64,000 bases of DNA from Yponomeuta sedellus (taxonomy: Eukaryota > Arthropoda > Insecta > Lepidoptera > Yponomeutidae): NCBI GenBank assembly GCA_934045075.1, contig OW203740.1, forward strand, positions 13,988,346-14,052,345. Reading direction: 5' to 3'. This document shows, one piece after another, positions 19,890 through 29,039 of this stretch (positions are counted from its first letter, which is position 1; the number at the start of each line of letters is the position of its first letter). A program made the translations under genes and the position numbers. The notes beneath the pieces were generated by a model that worked only from the letters and a program-made list of their open reading frames with translations, was not told the origin of the DNA and did no database searches.

Positions 19890-20615
19890 AAGGGTAAAAC
19901 ACACTAACGCGGTGGCGGAGGCAGCGGGGTAGACATGCGCAAAACAGTACCCTATGAGAACATGCCACATGGCATGCCAGTTCGTACCGCGCGGTGTGGC
20001 ATTATAGCACTACGCAGTACGTGGAACATGGCCTACCTGAGATGTCGCATTATGACTCACGAGGGCTATATAGAGTAATTCTCATTATGCCTACATGACG
20101 TAGCCCGTCTGTATTATCCATTGTACTTAAAATACGAGGCGGTGTTAAAGAAATGTAGGCCTTATCAAGAACGTATTGAGTTTAAAACGCTTTACCGGCG
20201 TAATAGAGACAGCGGGATCTCGTTCGCGGCGAGGTCATTTCTTTTTACTCGCGCAATTACTCAAAGTTTTACGATGCTGACCGACGGCACCCGAACATCG
20301 AAGTAGGATAATAATTTGTGCAAAACAGTACCCTATTAACAAAGCAATAAGGTACGCTCACCGACCGCCGCGCGCTTTGTGCCATGCATGTGCAAGTACA
20401 TAGCAACGATTTGCCGCGGCCGGCCGGCCGCGACGTACTGATCATGCCATAGGTCATGCAAAATTTTGCCGCATACTGGGTACTGATCCAGTACGCGGTC
20501 GTGCTATATAACGCGTACTGCATAACTCGCAGTACTTACAGAAGTCTACAGCGGGGTTACGTACAAAATACAGCTGCCGTAAATGGCGCATTTATGAACC
20601 GCCACCGCTGTAAAG
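19890..20615. repeat. GC-rich palindrome-containing repeat
   Basis: The ends look inverted ('aacgcggtggcgg' near 19912 and 'accgccaccgct' near 20600). 'gcaaaacagtaccctat' occurs at 19937 and again at 20319. The interior has a perfect palindrome GCGGCCGGCCGGCCGC at about 20416 and several GTAC-centred palindromes near 20470-20540. Probably a non-autonomous DNA element. No gene is supported. Confidence 0.45.
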
Positions 20616-21220
20616 GATTCAGATGAGGACTGGATGTCAGTGATTGGAAAATTAAATAAAAGAGGAAATACAGAGAATAACACGGGGCGGTAATGTTCGC
20701 ACAGCGAGCGCGCGTCACTCGTTGGTGACTTGAGTTGAACTGATATGAACGGCGAGGTGACCGGCGTATGTGCTTTGCAACATTATCCCCATTCTTATAA
20801 TATTTATTAAAGCGGTCAAGAAGGAACTTAACTATAACATTTTACATATTGTGTGTCCAAGAGGCGTGTATGCGTCGTCTACAACCGCGTTGGTGTGTTA
20901 TAGCCTTTAGTGCATGTTGACAGTTATAATATATTAGTATAGGTCAAAATCTCTGTAAATTACTATACATACAGTTAAATTTAAATAAGTGTTCATTAAA
21001 TATGATGTATATTGGGACCACTATTCGTGTTATTTTTTTGGCAACTTTGTTTTTATAACAATACCCAAGGATAAAACGTTCATGACAATACCCTATTTGG
21101 AGTAACCATGTTTTTTATAACAATACCCCACGTCTTATTTGTGGTAGCCAGGAAGATAGTACTAGTTAATACTCTATCGAAAAAATGCTAATACATCATT
21201 CAACTTGATTGTAGGCCATA
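20616..21220. other. Intergenic DNA, nothing recognised
   Basis: 'ttttttataacaatacccca' near 21110 and 'ttttataacaatacccaagg' near 21050 are a short direct repeat. Nothing else stands out. Confidence 0.4.
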
Positions 21221-21358
21221 GGGCCAATTTCTGAATTGAGAATTTCACAAAGTAACTACTTAAGTATCGTTCTGTCACACTCTCTGCTGATAAATTCGAA
21301 GAGACAGCACTACAGTTAAGTATTTACTTAGCGAAATTCTCAATTCAGGAACTGGCCC
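21221..21358. mobile_element. MITE, 138 bp, ~58-bp arms
   Basis: 'gggccaatttctgaattgag' at the left and its inverse at the right ('caattcaggaactggccc'), with pairing continuing inward. A fragment of the same family ('ggccggtttctgaattgag') is at 31595. Confidence 0.8.
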
Positions 21359-21522
21359 TTATAATACATTCTAACGACAAATAATAAAAATAGGCCAAGC
21401 GTGAGTCGGACTCACTAAATACATTATAAACTGTACTATCAATTTAAATAAATATTAGTTCTGCCACAGGACGCGAGATGGCTTTACATGTTTGGTCTTT
21501 TCACCAAGCGACCACAGAATGA

Positions 21523-21737
21523 TCATGTAACTTTTCACGTATGCCTCTATGTGCAAAAGCGAAATATCTACTGGACTTTGTCCTATAATTATGGGGCTCA
21601 ATATCATAGTCACGTAACAGATATCCACTGAAATGCGGTATCCAGTATGTGTGATACATATTACGCCTCATCATGCGTCAGAACTAAGTAAACTTTTCGC
21701 TTTCGCATACAGATGTATAAGTGAAAAGTTACATAAT
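21523..21737. mobile_element. Inverted-repeat element, 215 bp
   Basis: Arms 'catgtaacttttcacgtatg' (21523 on) and the inverse 'gtataagtgaaaagttacat' (ending about 21737), with 'aaaagcgaaa' and 'ttttcgcttt' inside. Non-coding. Confidence 0.7.
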
Positions 21738-22059
21738 CAATGAATAGAATGAAGTACCTACATTAGTTCCTATAAAGTATTTCCCACACCATCCTGAATG
21801 ATTCCAATCGACTTAACTGTATAATTAGAATGGAATTTGACAGTTAAACGACTGAAGTCGCTCCGAATTCGGTGCGCATAATTAGGCCCCGTATATTTTT
21901 TTATTTTATTTGAATATCCATTCATCAAAGAACCTAATCACCTCACCAGTAGTTAATTCATCGACGAGACGATAACAATCGTGCTGCCGGTAATCCCTGG
22001 ATTTCCACCTACAGTAATCTACTAGCTTTGCTAAAATTAACAGTTCATTTATTACTAGC

Positions 22060-22210
22060 TTCTGCCCGCGACTTCGTACGCGTCAATTACGATCTCTTCA
22101 TAGTAACTTTACCGCCCCCTTTTCGCGTCATCCGGAATGAATCCGGTTTGAATTTTCAAAGAAAACCCTTCCTAAAAAACCCCCTGATCCCCTAGAATAC
22201 TCAAGTTAGG
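22060..22210. repeat. Dispersed repeat end ('gcccgcgacttcg' type)
   Basis: 'tagcttctgcccgcgacttc' and 'gtacgcgtcaattac' belong to a repeat also seen at 17931, 46085-46465 and 56640. In Lepidoptera such sequence is often Helitron-derived, but no 5'-TC/3'-CTRR ends could be set here. Confidence 0.45.
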
Positions 22211-22839
22211 GGGATGTGGGGCAGATTGATACAACTAAATCCAACATCAAATTTTGGATGATAAAACCAACTAAATTGCTCTTTTTTAAGCTCAGCCTAT
22301 TACTTAATTTATCAATATTATAATAGAATTATAAAAAAAAAACTGTAGAATGAGTTCATGAAGTATTTATTTGCCACAAACAAATATGCATGTCACAAGA
22401 TAAAACATATTTTGCGTCTAAAATGAAAAATCGGTTCGATATTATTCTGTCTCACTCACGGGGCACATAGATACATTGCTGGGGGCTACTTTGGTACACA
22501 AAGGAATAAATAATTTAGACTATTTTCATATTTTTGTTTATATTTCCTCTAAACATTGTCTGTCAAACAAACTACTGTTTTTTAAGTAAGTATAGACCAA
22601 AAAAAATGGCATTTTCGATACCTAATCAGTGTTATAAAAAAAACTAAAGATATCGTTTTTGTTATAAATGCAGTACAAGGAATGGGATCCATCAAACCGT
22701 GATACGGTTGGGTAAGTGAGGATTTACTTTATTTCTTCGCTCTTACACCTCAAGTGTACACAGTAATAGATCAAGCTTTCCTAGTTTGACTACGCACTTT
22801 TCTTATTAAACCTAAATAGTAATATTCATAGGGCCTTAT

Positions 22840-23065
22840 ATGCCACGTTAGACTAGCGGTTATTACCAAACGGCGGTCGACTACCAAACCGGAGGAAGAG
22901 GGTTCGATTCCCACGGGAGACCGCGTATTTGATTTGCGCAAATGATCTCAGTCTGAGGTCCATGTTAACAGGTGTATGGCCATGGTAATGAGACAACGAA
23001 AATGCTCTTGTCTCATCACTATAGCACAGCGTATCCTAGTTTGGGACCAGGACAAGTGAGTTGTG
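22840..23065 (+). repeat. tRNA-derived SINE, family C
   Basis: The tRNA-like head 'tagactagcggttattacca' to 'agagggttcgattcccacgg' is followed by the body 'gaggtccatgttaacaggtg' and tail 'tcctagtttgggaccaggac'. Tail fragments recur reversed at about 7125, 13225 and 49900. Confidence 0.7.
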
Positions 23066-23228
23066 TTGTGTAAAAGTTATTGATATGATATGTACCTAAT
23101 GTTCGCGAAGTTATTATTAACTTCGCGGCAAGTGGCTAATTCTACTCTGCCTACCACCTCCACAGGCGTGACTTTATGTAACGTTATGTTAAATTCTTAG
23201 TTCCAACTAAATAATTGTAAAACAGGTC

Positions 23229-23332
23229 ATCACTGGACTTGGCCTCCGTGGTGGAGTATGGACTAACCTTTCTGCGATGCCGGAAGAGACCCGTGCTCTA
23301 GCAGAGGGGACATACAAGGGTTGACATCGATA
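23229..23332 (+). repeat. 5S-rRNA-type SINE, 3' end only
   Basis: 'ggacttggcctccgtggtgg' to 'acatacaagggttgacatcg', 5'-truncated. About 280 bp upstream of the TATA box of the gene at 23698. Confidence 0.8.
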
Positions 23333-23614
23333 TCGAGGTCTTAACCGTTGTATCTTCCCATTACTGAAATCTCTATACTGTATACTGTCTCTATGTTCTT
23401 GAAGGCGCAGCAATTTTGGCGTCCACAACTAAATCACTGGCCTTTACCCCTTTCCATGTTCTGTCTTTCTACTTTTAAGGCGTTATTTATATAAACAAGA
23501 TTTCTCAAACACATTGCCTTCAAATGCAGTTTTAGTCCGTGGTAAAACATTTCCCTTTGCCACAGACTAGGTACTTAAACTGCATTCAAGGAGTATTATA
23601 AGGAACCATGCTCT

Positions 23615-23620
23615 TATAAA
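23615..23620 (+). promoter_or_regulatory. TATA box of the secreted repeat-protein gene
   Basis: TATAAAA lies 83 nt before the ATG at 23698. About 31 nt downstream is GCACTG (A at 23647), a weak initiator. A better initiator, TCAGTT, is at 23661-23666 but its spacing (48 nt) is too long. The start site is therefore uncertain. Confidence 0.45.
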
Positions 23621-23697
23621 ATAAATAATACTGTTAGCAAATTCGCACTGTTCCACGCTCTCAGTTCTCATAACCGTCCCATTCTCCAGAATCTACA

Positions 23698-23895
23698 ATG
23701 CAACTCCTAGCCATCGCAGCGTGTCTTATCGCCGTAGCCTGCGGGCTGCCCACTCCGGCCCTGGAGTCCATCCCCTGGACCCTGCCCCACATCTCGGAAG
23801 CCCTGCAGAACCCTGAAACCAACCCCGCTTTGGTGCCATATCTGGAGGCTGCTCTCAACGACATCATGACCGCCCTTATGGCTGGAGAGAATGTG
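23698..23895 (+). CDS. Exon 1 of the secreted repeat protein (signal peptide)
   Basis: 66 codons from ATG (context 'ctacaATGC') to GAGAATGTG with donor GTACGT at 23896. The frame stays open briefly into the intron, but the donor, the phase and the well-formed exon 2 favour splicing here. Confidence 0.85.
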
Positions 23896-26800
23896 GTACG
23901 TGAAAACGCGTCATTATTAACCGTCGGTGCAAGCAAAGGAGGGTTATGTTTTTTGTGTACAGTATGTATGTTTATGTTAGTATGTTGTTAGATGGATCGC
24001 TCGTAGCCCCGGCTGCCTGAGTGATGTTAAACGATCACGAAGGTTAAGCAACATAGGGCGCGTTGAGTCCATGGATGGGCGACTCTCTATGACTAACGCT
24101 AGTGTCATTTTTCCGAGCGGTTCCGTGCTTCGCAAGGCACGTTAAGCAGTTGGTGCCGGCTGCCGTCGATAGATGGTAGTCGTTAAGCCAAGAGGCCTTA
24201 GAGCTCATGCAGATGAACGGCACGTGCCAACTGCAAGCGTCGACGGCTGCCGTCGACTGCCAACAACGGCATTCAACGGCAGTCGTAGCGCATCGACAGC
24301 ACGCGCCAACGTGTCGGCGGCACCCGTCGACGTTTGACGACGCTTGCAGTTGTAGCGTGCCACGACCGCCATTTCGTCAGTCCACTGCAAATAGTCCGAG
24401 AGTGCGCAAGCGTCGCGACTCGCGACTACCTATAGTAAATTAAGTGACTATAGTAACAAAACAATAAAAACATGGCATGGGCGGCTGAGTGTGAGGAAGT
24501 TGTAAGTGACTTCAAGGATAAGTGCATACATGAAAAACTCAGTTTCGTTTCTTCCCAAATGTGGATAGAGTGTAAAAAAATGTCCATCTTGTTCTCTGTA
24601 TGTACATCAATATTTCTTCAGCCCATAATAAACGTGTCCATCTTCTTCGCTTTTGTCGGCGACGGCGAAGTAAAAGCAAAATAACAGTGTTTCTTCATCA
24701 GAAACCATTTTGCAACTGGCTCCCTGTCTGTAATAGTTACGTAGCAACTGTATGCAACAACTGCAAGCGTAAAAACCCGTCGACTGCTGCCGCCGACACG
24801 TTGACGGCTGCCGTCGACGCGCTAACGACTGGCGTCGAATGCCGTTGACGGCAGTCGACGCTTGCAGTTGGCACGTGCCGTTCGTCTGCATGAGCCCTTA
24901 GGGCGGCTTGAAAAACTTCTGACAATAAGATCAGCTACTAGTCTTGCAATGCAAGCCTCCACCAATCCGGACTTGGCCCCCGTGGTGGAGTATGGCCCGT
25001 GCCCCTCGATGATGTATGTTCATGACCACACAGAAGTCATGCAGTTTAGGTGACTAACCGTCGGCAACCAAACGGGTTGACCGATTTTGTCAAATATGTC
25101 AAATGAAGGGTGTTGACGACGCAAGTATCACTTTGATGTCACGAAAAAAGTAAAATGGCGGTCGCCAGCTATCGTATTGTTGGTAAAAAACATAACCGTC
25201 CTTCTGGCGCAGTCGGGTCAAAAATATGCTCAAACAAAGTTTAAAATATGCTTTATGTAAATGAGTCAATTGCATTTAAAATCTCAGATGACGGAAAATT
25301 TTACACTCTCTAAAAAAGCCTCGTGTCAAGCTGCGTAATTTATTTGACTTAATTATAATTTGACTTATAAATTGAAGGAGTGGAAATCACGTAGAAAATC
25401 CTGGAATATATCTATTTCCAAAGGAATATTGATTCCAAGAATTTGCAAGAAAATGGACGTTATGTAGCCTTTTTTCTAAGTTAACTTTTCAGTAGACCGC
25501 TAAAATGCTATTGCCTTTTACAAACTGTTACATTCTTTACAAGACTTTGCAAAAATTCCGGAACCGTTAACCGTGAAAAATTATAATAGATATAAATTAT
25601 GTCAATGAGTGAAAAATTAATTGGCAATGAGACAATAGTTCCACCAATAGATTCAAGTTGAAGTGGGACCAATAGTACCACTTCAAATTTAATCTAACCA
25701 CACTGGAACAAAGTCCAAAACCCATGATACAGTCATACTAACCATATCCTATTAAGGGCTAATAACGTGTATATAAAAAAATTTTACTTCGAAAACGCTT
25801 ATAAATTATGCTTTTATTTCCCAGGACGTCGTTATGGTCGCCATGCCCGTCGGAGTTCCTCTGGAGCTTCCTCTGGATCTCCCCGTGGAACTCCCTCAAA
25901 CCCTCGAGGACGGAACCGCCCCCGCCTCGGTGCCATCTACTCCCCTTACCCCCGCCGTGCCCACTGCTCCTCTTGTGCAGATCATCTTGAACATCAATGT
26001 TGACGAGCAGGTGAGAATTCAATTTTATGAACCCGTCCACAGTATGCCAAACAGAGATGAAACATCTCTCCTGGGTATCCTTGAGTAGTTATAAAGCAGT
26101 TACAAAATCAGGGATTCATGAGAATGTTAAAAATCGGACAAGAGCGAGGCTGACTCGCCCACGGAGGGTTCCGTGAAAATTTGTGGGTAATCATATGTTA
26201 TAAATAAGTAGTTCAGGGATCGAGTCTCGCAGTTTTAGTAGCAGTTGGCTGTTCCTGAACTTCGAAGGCTATTTTTCTTAATGATTTAATTACAATGTAC
26301 TTATAGTTTATAGACTTTTCTCTGTACTTGTAGTAAAAGAAGATAGTACTTGCCATAGTTCTTGGTCAACGGAAAGTCTCTATAAACTTTAATTCATGAA
26401 AGATACATTTTATGTGGCATAAACAACTGTATCTTTTTTAACGTACCTAGAAGTGATTTTTTTACAACCTCAAGGTAGAGTGCGTTTCACATTATAGATC
26501 CTTTCAAGAAATTCTTCTCACCATGTAGTAGGGACTATATTTGCTGAATACAAAGGTCTTATTTCGTGAAACGCACTCTACTGCAGACCTGAGGGTATGA
26601 TTTTAATTTCAACTTGATACTTTCACGCGTTCTCAAGATAAAGGTTATGACAGACAGACGTACATCAGTTAAAATCAGTCATAAGTTTTCGCTAAGATAT
26701 TGACTCTTTTAGAGCTATTGCTATTTTTTTACTATCGAAAGTTGCACCTACACCACAGTTACTTTTTTAAAGAATTCCTTTCCAAATTCAAAAGTAATGT

Positions 26801-28951
26801 TGCTCTATAAAAACATATTCTGTGAGAATTTCAACTGGCTATCTATTGCGGTTCCAAGGGATATACTATTTTAAAGGTCAGTAGGACGGGCAGACAGACA
26901 GACAAACATACAGCGGAGGCAGAGTAAGAGGGCCCATTTGCCACCTTTCGGGTACGGAATCCTAAAAAGTAATGTGGACGCACCATGACACAAACGCTTA
27001 TATTATTATTTATTATTATAAGTTTATAATAATAAATAATAATAATAACCTGGCCAAAGTGGTGGTCTAAAGGTAGGACCTTTAGAAATAAATTAAGGTT
27101 TACACTATTTTTATTTTTAATGCACTAACCCGTGCTAAGGAAATAAAAATAGTGTAATCATGTGGGTACAGTGATATCGTTCCGATGTTAAACCTAACTG
27201 CAAAGTAGGTAGTCGGGGCTGTAAGTAATGCAATTTGCTTAAGTCAGATGTCGCTGCCTGTGTACGTAATACAGAGAATATTGTAAAGAGGTTCGAAATT
27301 TCACTGATGCCGTGAGTCGCCCATTGGCTCAATTGGTAGAGCGCTGGTACGGATAGCCAGAGGTTGCGGGTTCGAATCCCGGCAAGGGGTGAAATTTTTA
27401 GCCTCTAAATAGGTTTTTAAATTAAGGTTTGCCAGTAGAATGCTAAGTAGAAGCTCGCCTGCTTATAATACTTTGTTTTAATGCAATAATTAATTTTATC
27501 TACTCTGATACTATAATACAAAGATTATAAAACTGAAAACAAAACTCTTATGACAAACATTACGCATAGGCCAAAAATATAGATAAAAAGTTTTTTTACG
27601 ATACATGTATGGACACCTGTATCATAATATAACTTTTTAATCATAACGATACACCTTTTCAACCTCCAGCTGGACCAAGAAGGTTGAACCTCTACTTTTA
27701 AAAAAAGGTTTCAATGAACGAGTCCGCGGCGACGCAACACGCATGCGCAATCGATGTTTGCGCCTTGGCGCCAACATTTTACATTTAAAAAAACTTTTCA
27801 ATATCTAAACAAAGTATGGTTCTGTTTAATATTATTTTAATGTATGAGAGTATATAAAGTAGTGTATGACACTGTACATAACTTGGTCTTATAACACTCG
27901 TGTGATACTATAAAAAAAACGCCTACGGCTCGGTTTTTTAAAACACACTCGTGTTATAAGGACCCTTCTTATGCAACAGTATCATAAACTACTATTAATA
28001 TTAATAACTTACTGCCACTTTTGCTCGACAAGATGCCTTCGAAGGTAATTCTAACAAACCTTCTCTCTTTCTCAGGTCGCCGGTGCTCCGGCCTCGCCCA
28101 TCATCATCGACCCTGTCTCCGTCATCGAGGAAGCTATAAATGTCGACCCCGTCCAAGTTGTCGACCAGGCTCCTGTTGCCCCGGTCGCCCCCGTCAACCC
28201 CATCGAGGTCATTCCCGTCTCTCCCCCTGAGGTCGCCCCCATCGCTCCCGTCAACCCAATTGAGGTCATTCCCGTCTCTCCTCCTGAGGTTGCCCCAATA
28301 GCTCCCGTCAACCCCATCGAGGTGATTCCCGTCTCTCCTCCTGAGGTCGCCCCCATCGCTCCCGTCAACCCCATCGAGGTCATTCCCGTCTCTCCTCCCG
28401 AGGTTGCCCCAATCGCTCCCGTCAACCCCATCGAGGTGATTCCGGTCTCTCCTCCTGAGGTTGCCCCCATCGCTCCCGTCAACCCCATTGAGGTCATTCC
28501 CGTCTCTCCTCCTGAGGTCGCCCCCATCGCTCCCGTCAACCCCATCGAGGTCATTCCCGTCTCTCCTCCTGAGGTCGCCCCCATCGCTCCCGTCAACCCC
28601 ATCGAGGTGATTCCGGTCTCTCCTCCTGAGGTTGCCCCCATCGCTCCCGTCAACCCCATCGAGGTGATTCCCGTCTCTCCTCCTGAGGTCGCCCCCATCG
28701 CTCCCGTCAACCCCATCGAGGTCATTCCCGTCTCGCCTCCTGAGGTCGCCCCAGTCGCTCCCGTCAACCCTATCGAGGTTATTCCCGTCGCTCCCGAGGT
28801 CGTCCCAGTCGCCCCCGTCAACCCTATTGATGTGATTGCCGTCTCTCCTCCTGAGGTTGTCCCGATTATGCCTGTCAACCCCATTGACGTCATTGCTGTC
28901 TCTCCCCCTGAGATTGTAGCCGTCAACCCCATCCACGTCATTAGCGTCTGA
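23698..28951 (+). CDS. Secreted Pro/Val-rich repeat protein (3 exons)
   Basis: Join of 23698-23895, 25825-26010 and 28076-28951, all phase-0 GT-AG introns, 419 residues. Residues 1-16 ([16 protein letters not shown]) are a signal peptide. A helical segment follows ([28 protein letters not shown]). Exon 2 encodes a Leu/Pro/Val segment ending [13 protein letters not shown]. Exon 3 is almost wholly a 19-residue repeat ([19 protein letters not shown]), 11 near-identical NPIEV units then NPIDV, NPIDV and NPIHV, ending VISV and a TGA stop. The mature chain has no cysteine and few charged residues other than Glu, so it is probably extended and extracellular. I do not recognise a named family. A silk, cuticle, eggshell or gut-lining role is possible, but only context suggests it. 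The 57-bp DNA unit is also open in antisense, which is a by-product. Confidence 0.88.
24000..24201 (+). repeat. 5S-rRNA-derived SINE, 5' half (interrupted copy)
   Basis: In intron 1 of the secreted repeat-protein gene. The head 'cgatcacgaaggttaagcaa', 'gggcgcg' and 'ggatgggcgac' is the closest in the window to genuine 5S rRNA. The copy continues at 24902 after the inserted element. It belongs to a second subfamily shared with 51136 and 52770 ('ttagggcggcttgaaaaact' variant). Confidence 0.85.
24202..24895. mobile_element. 694-bp DNA transposon inserted in the SINE, TSD CCTTAG
   Basis: Termini 'gctcatgcagatgaacggca' and the inverse 'cgtgccgttcgtctgcatga' extend to about 50 bp of inverted repeat rich in CGTCGAC motifs. 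Inner inverted pairs repeat the 'ctgcaagcgt' block. CCTTAG occurs at 24196-24201 and 24896-24901, and other SINE copies have it once, so it is a target duplication. The middle has a 70-codon frame (24472-24684) with no recognisable transposase. Class not certain. The length of the duplication is compatible with a hAT-like element only if two bases have changed. Confidence 0.75.
24902..25012 (+). repeat. 5S-rRNA-derived SINE, 3' part (interrupted copy)
   Basis: Continuation of the SINE at 24000: 'ggcggcttgaaaaacttctg' to 'ggtggagtatggccc'. It lacks the last ~50 bp. Confidence 0.8.
25013..25824. other. Intron 1 remainder, nothing recognised
   Basis: AT-rich intronic sequence. 'caagttgaagtgggaccaat' near 25655 resembles 'caagttgaagtggcattg' at 14370. 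No exon features. Confidence 0.4.
25825..26010 (+). CDS. Exon 2 of the secreted repeat protein
   Basis: 62 codons after acceptor TTTCCCAG, donor GTGAGA at 26011. It encodes [19 protein letters not shown] then [13 protein letters not shown]-rich and codon-like in an AT-rich background. Confidence 0.85.
26127..26966 (+). repeat. Long dispersed repeat F ('gactcgcccacggagggttccg' type)
   Basis: One end has 'gaggctgactcgccca' and 'gagggttccgtgaaa', the other 'cagacagacagacaaacat' and 'ttcgggtacggaatcctaa'. Copies at 44180-44665 and 51570-52105 share both ends and a GACA/GACG microsatellite. A lepidopteran dispersed repeat of uncertain class (possibly Helitron-like). It lies in intron 2 of the secreted repeat-protein gene and carries a nested element at 26475. 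Confidence 0.65.
26475..26581. mobile_element. 107-bp inverted-repeat element
   Basis: 'gtagagtgcgtttcac' at 26475 and the inverse 'gtgaaacgcactctac' at 26566. Non-coding. Confidence 0.65.
27001..27044. repeat. Perfect AT palindrome
   Basis: A 21-bp stem of TATTATTATT-type sequence with a 2-nt loop (GT at 27022-27023). It probably arose from an ATT microsatellite at the edge of a repeat. Confidence 0.8.
27060..27430 (+). repeat. tRNA-like SINE family A, single 308-bp-type unit
   Basis: Same unit as the array at 46.5 kb, with body 'catgtgggtacagtgatatc', tRNA-like core 'gcccattggctcaattggta' and tail. The 18-bp block 'cactaacccgtgctaagg' at about 27124-27141 is inverted relative to the array. 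Confidence 0.8.
27867..27990. mobile_element. MITE, about 123 bp
   Basis: 'tcttataacactcgtgtg' and the inverse 'acactcgtgttataagga', with outer arms 'tatgacactgta' and 'acagtatcata'. The centre 'gcctacggctcggtttttt' is shared with other lepidopteran repeats. Confidence 0.65.
28076..28951 (+). CDS. Exon 3 of the secreted repeat protein (57-bp repeats)
   Basis: 292 codons including the stop, acceptor TTTCTCAG. About 28190-28940 is a tandem 57-bp repeat, 11 near-identical units and 3 diverged ones at the 3' end. Most differences between the central units are silent third-position changes. Confidence 0.88.
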   Translation, partial: VAGAPASPIIIDPVSVIEEAINVDPVQVVDQAPVAPVAPVNPIEVIPVSPPEVAPIAPVNPIEVIPVSPPEVAPIAPVNPIEVIPVSPPEVAPIAPVNPIEVIPVSPPEVAPIAPVNPIEVIPVSPPEVAPIAPVNPIEVIPVSPPEVAPIAPVNPIEVIPVSPPEVAPIAPVNPIEVIPVSPPEVAPIAPVNPIEVIPVSPPEVAPIAPVNPIEVIPVSPPEVAPVAPVNPIEVIPVAPEVVPVAPVNPIDVIAVSPPEVVPIMPVNPIDVIAVSPPEIVAVNPIHVISV

Positions 28952-29031
28952 GGAGCTCGACCCTCCCATTGTCATTACCATCGAAATGATCGGTTTAATG
29001 TGAAATAATGCTTATATATTTTAGATTGTGA

Positions 29032-29037
29032 AATAAA
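29032..29037 (+). terminator. Poly(A) signal of the secreted repeat-protein gene
   Basis: AATAAA 81 nt after the stop codon, followed by 'gtggttatttttaatg', a GT/T-rich element. Good position and context. Confidence 0.7.
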
Positions 29038-29039
29038 GT

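Noticed and set aside
28001..28981. Long antisense open frames (326 and 289 codons) over the 57-bp repeats
   Set aside because: They arise because the repeat length is a multiple of three and has no stop in those frames. The + strand frame has a signal-peptide exon, matching splice phases, a stop and a poly(A) signal.
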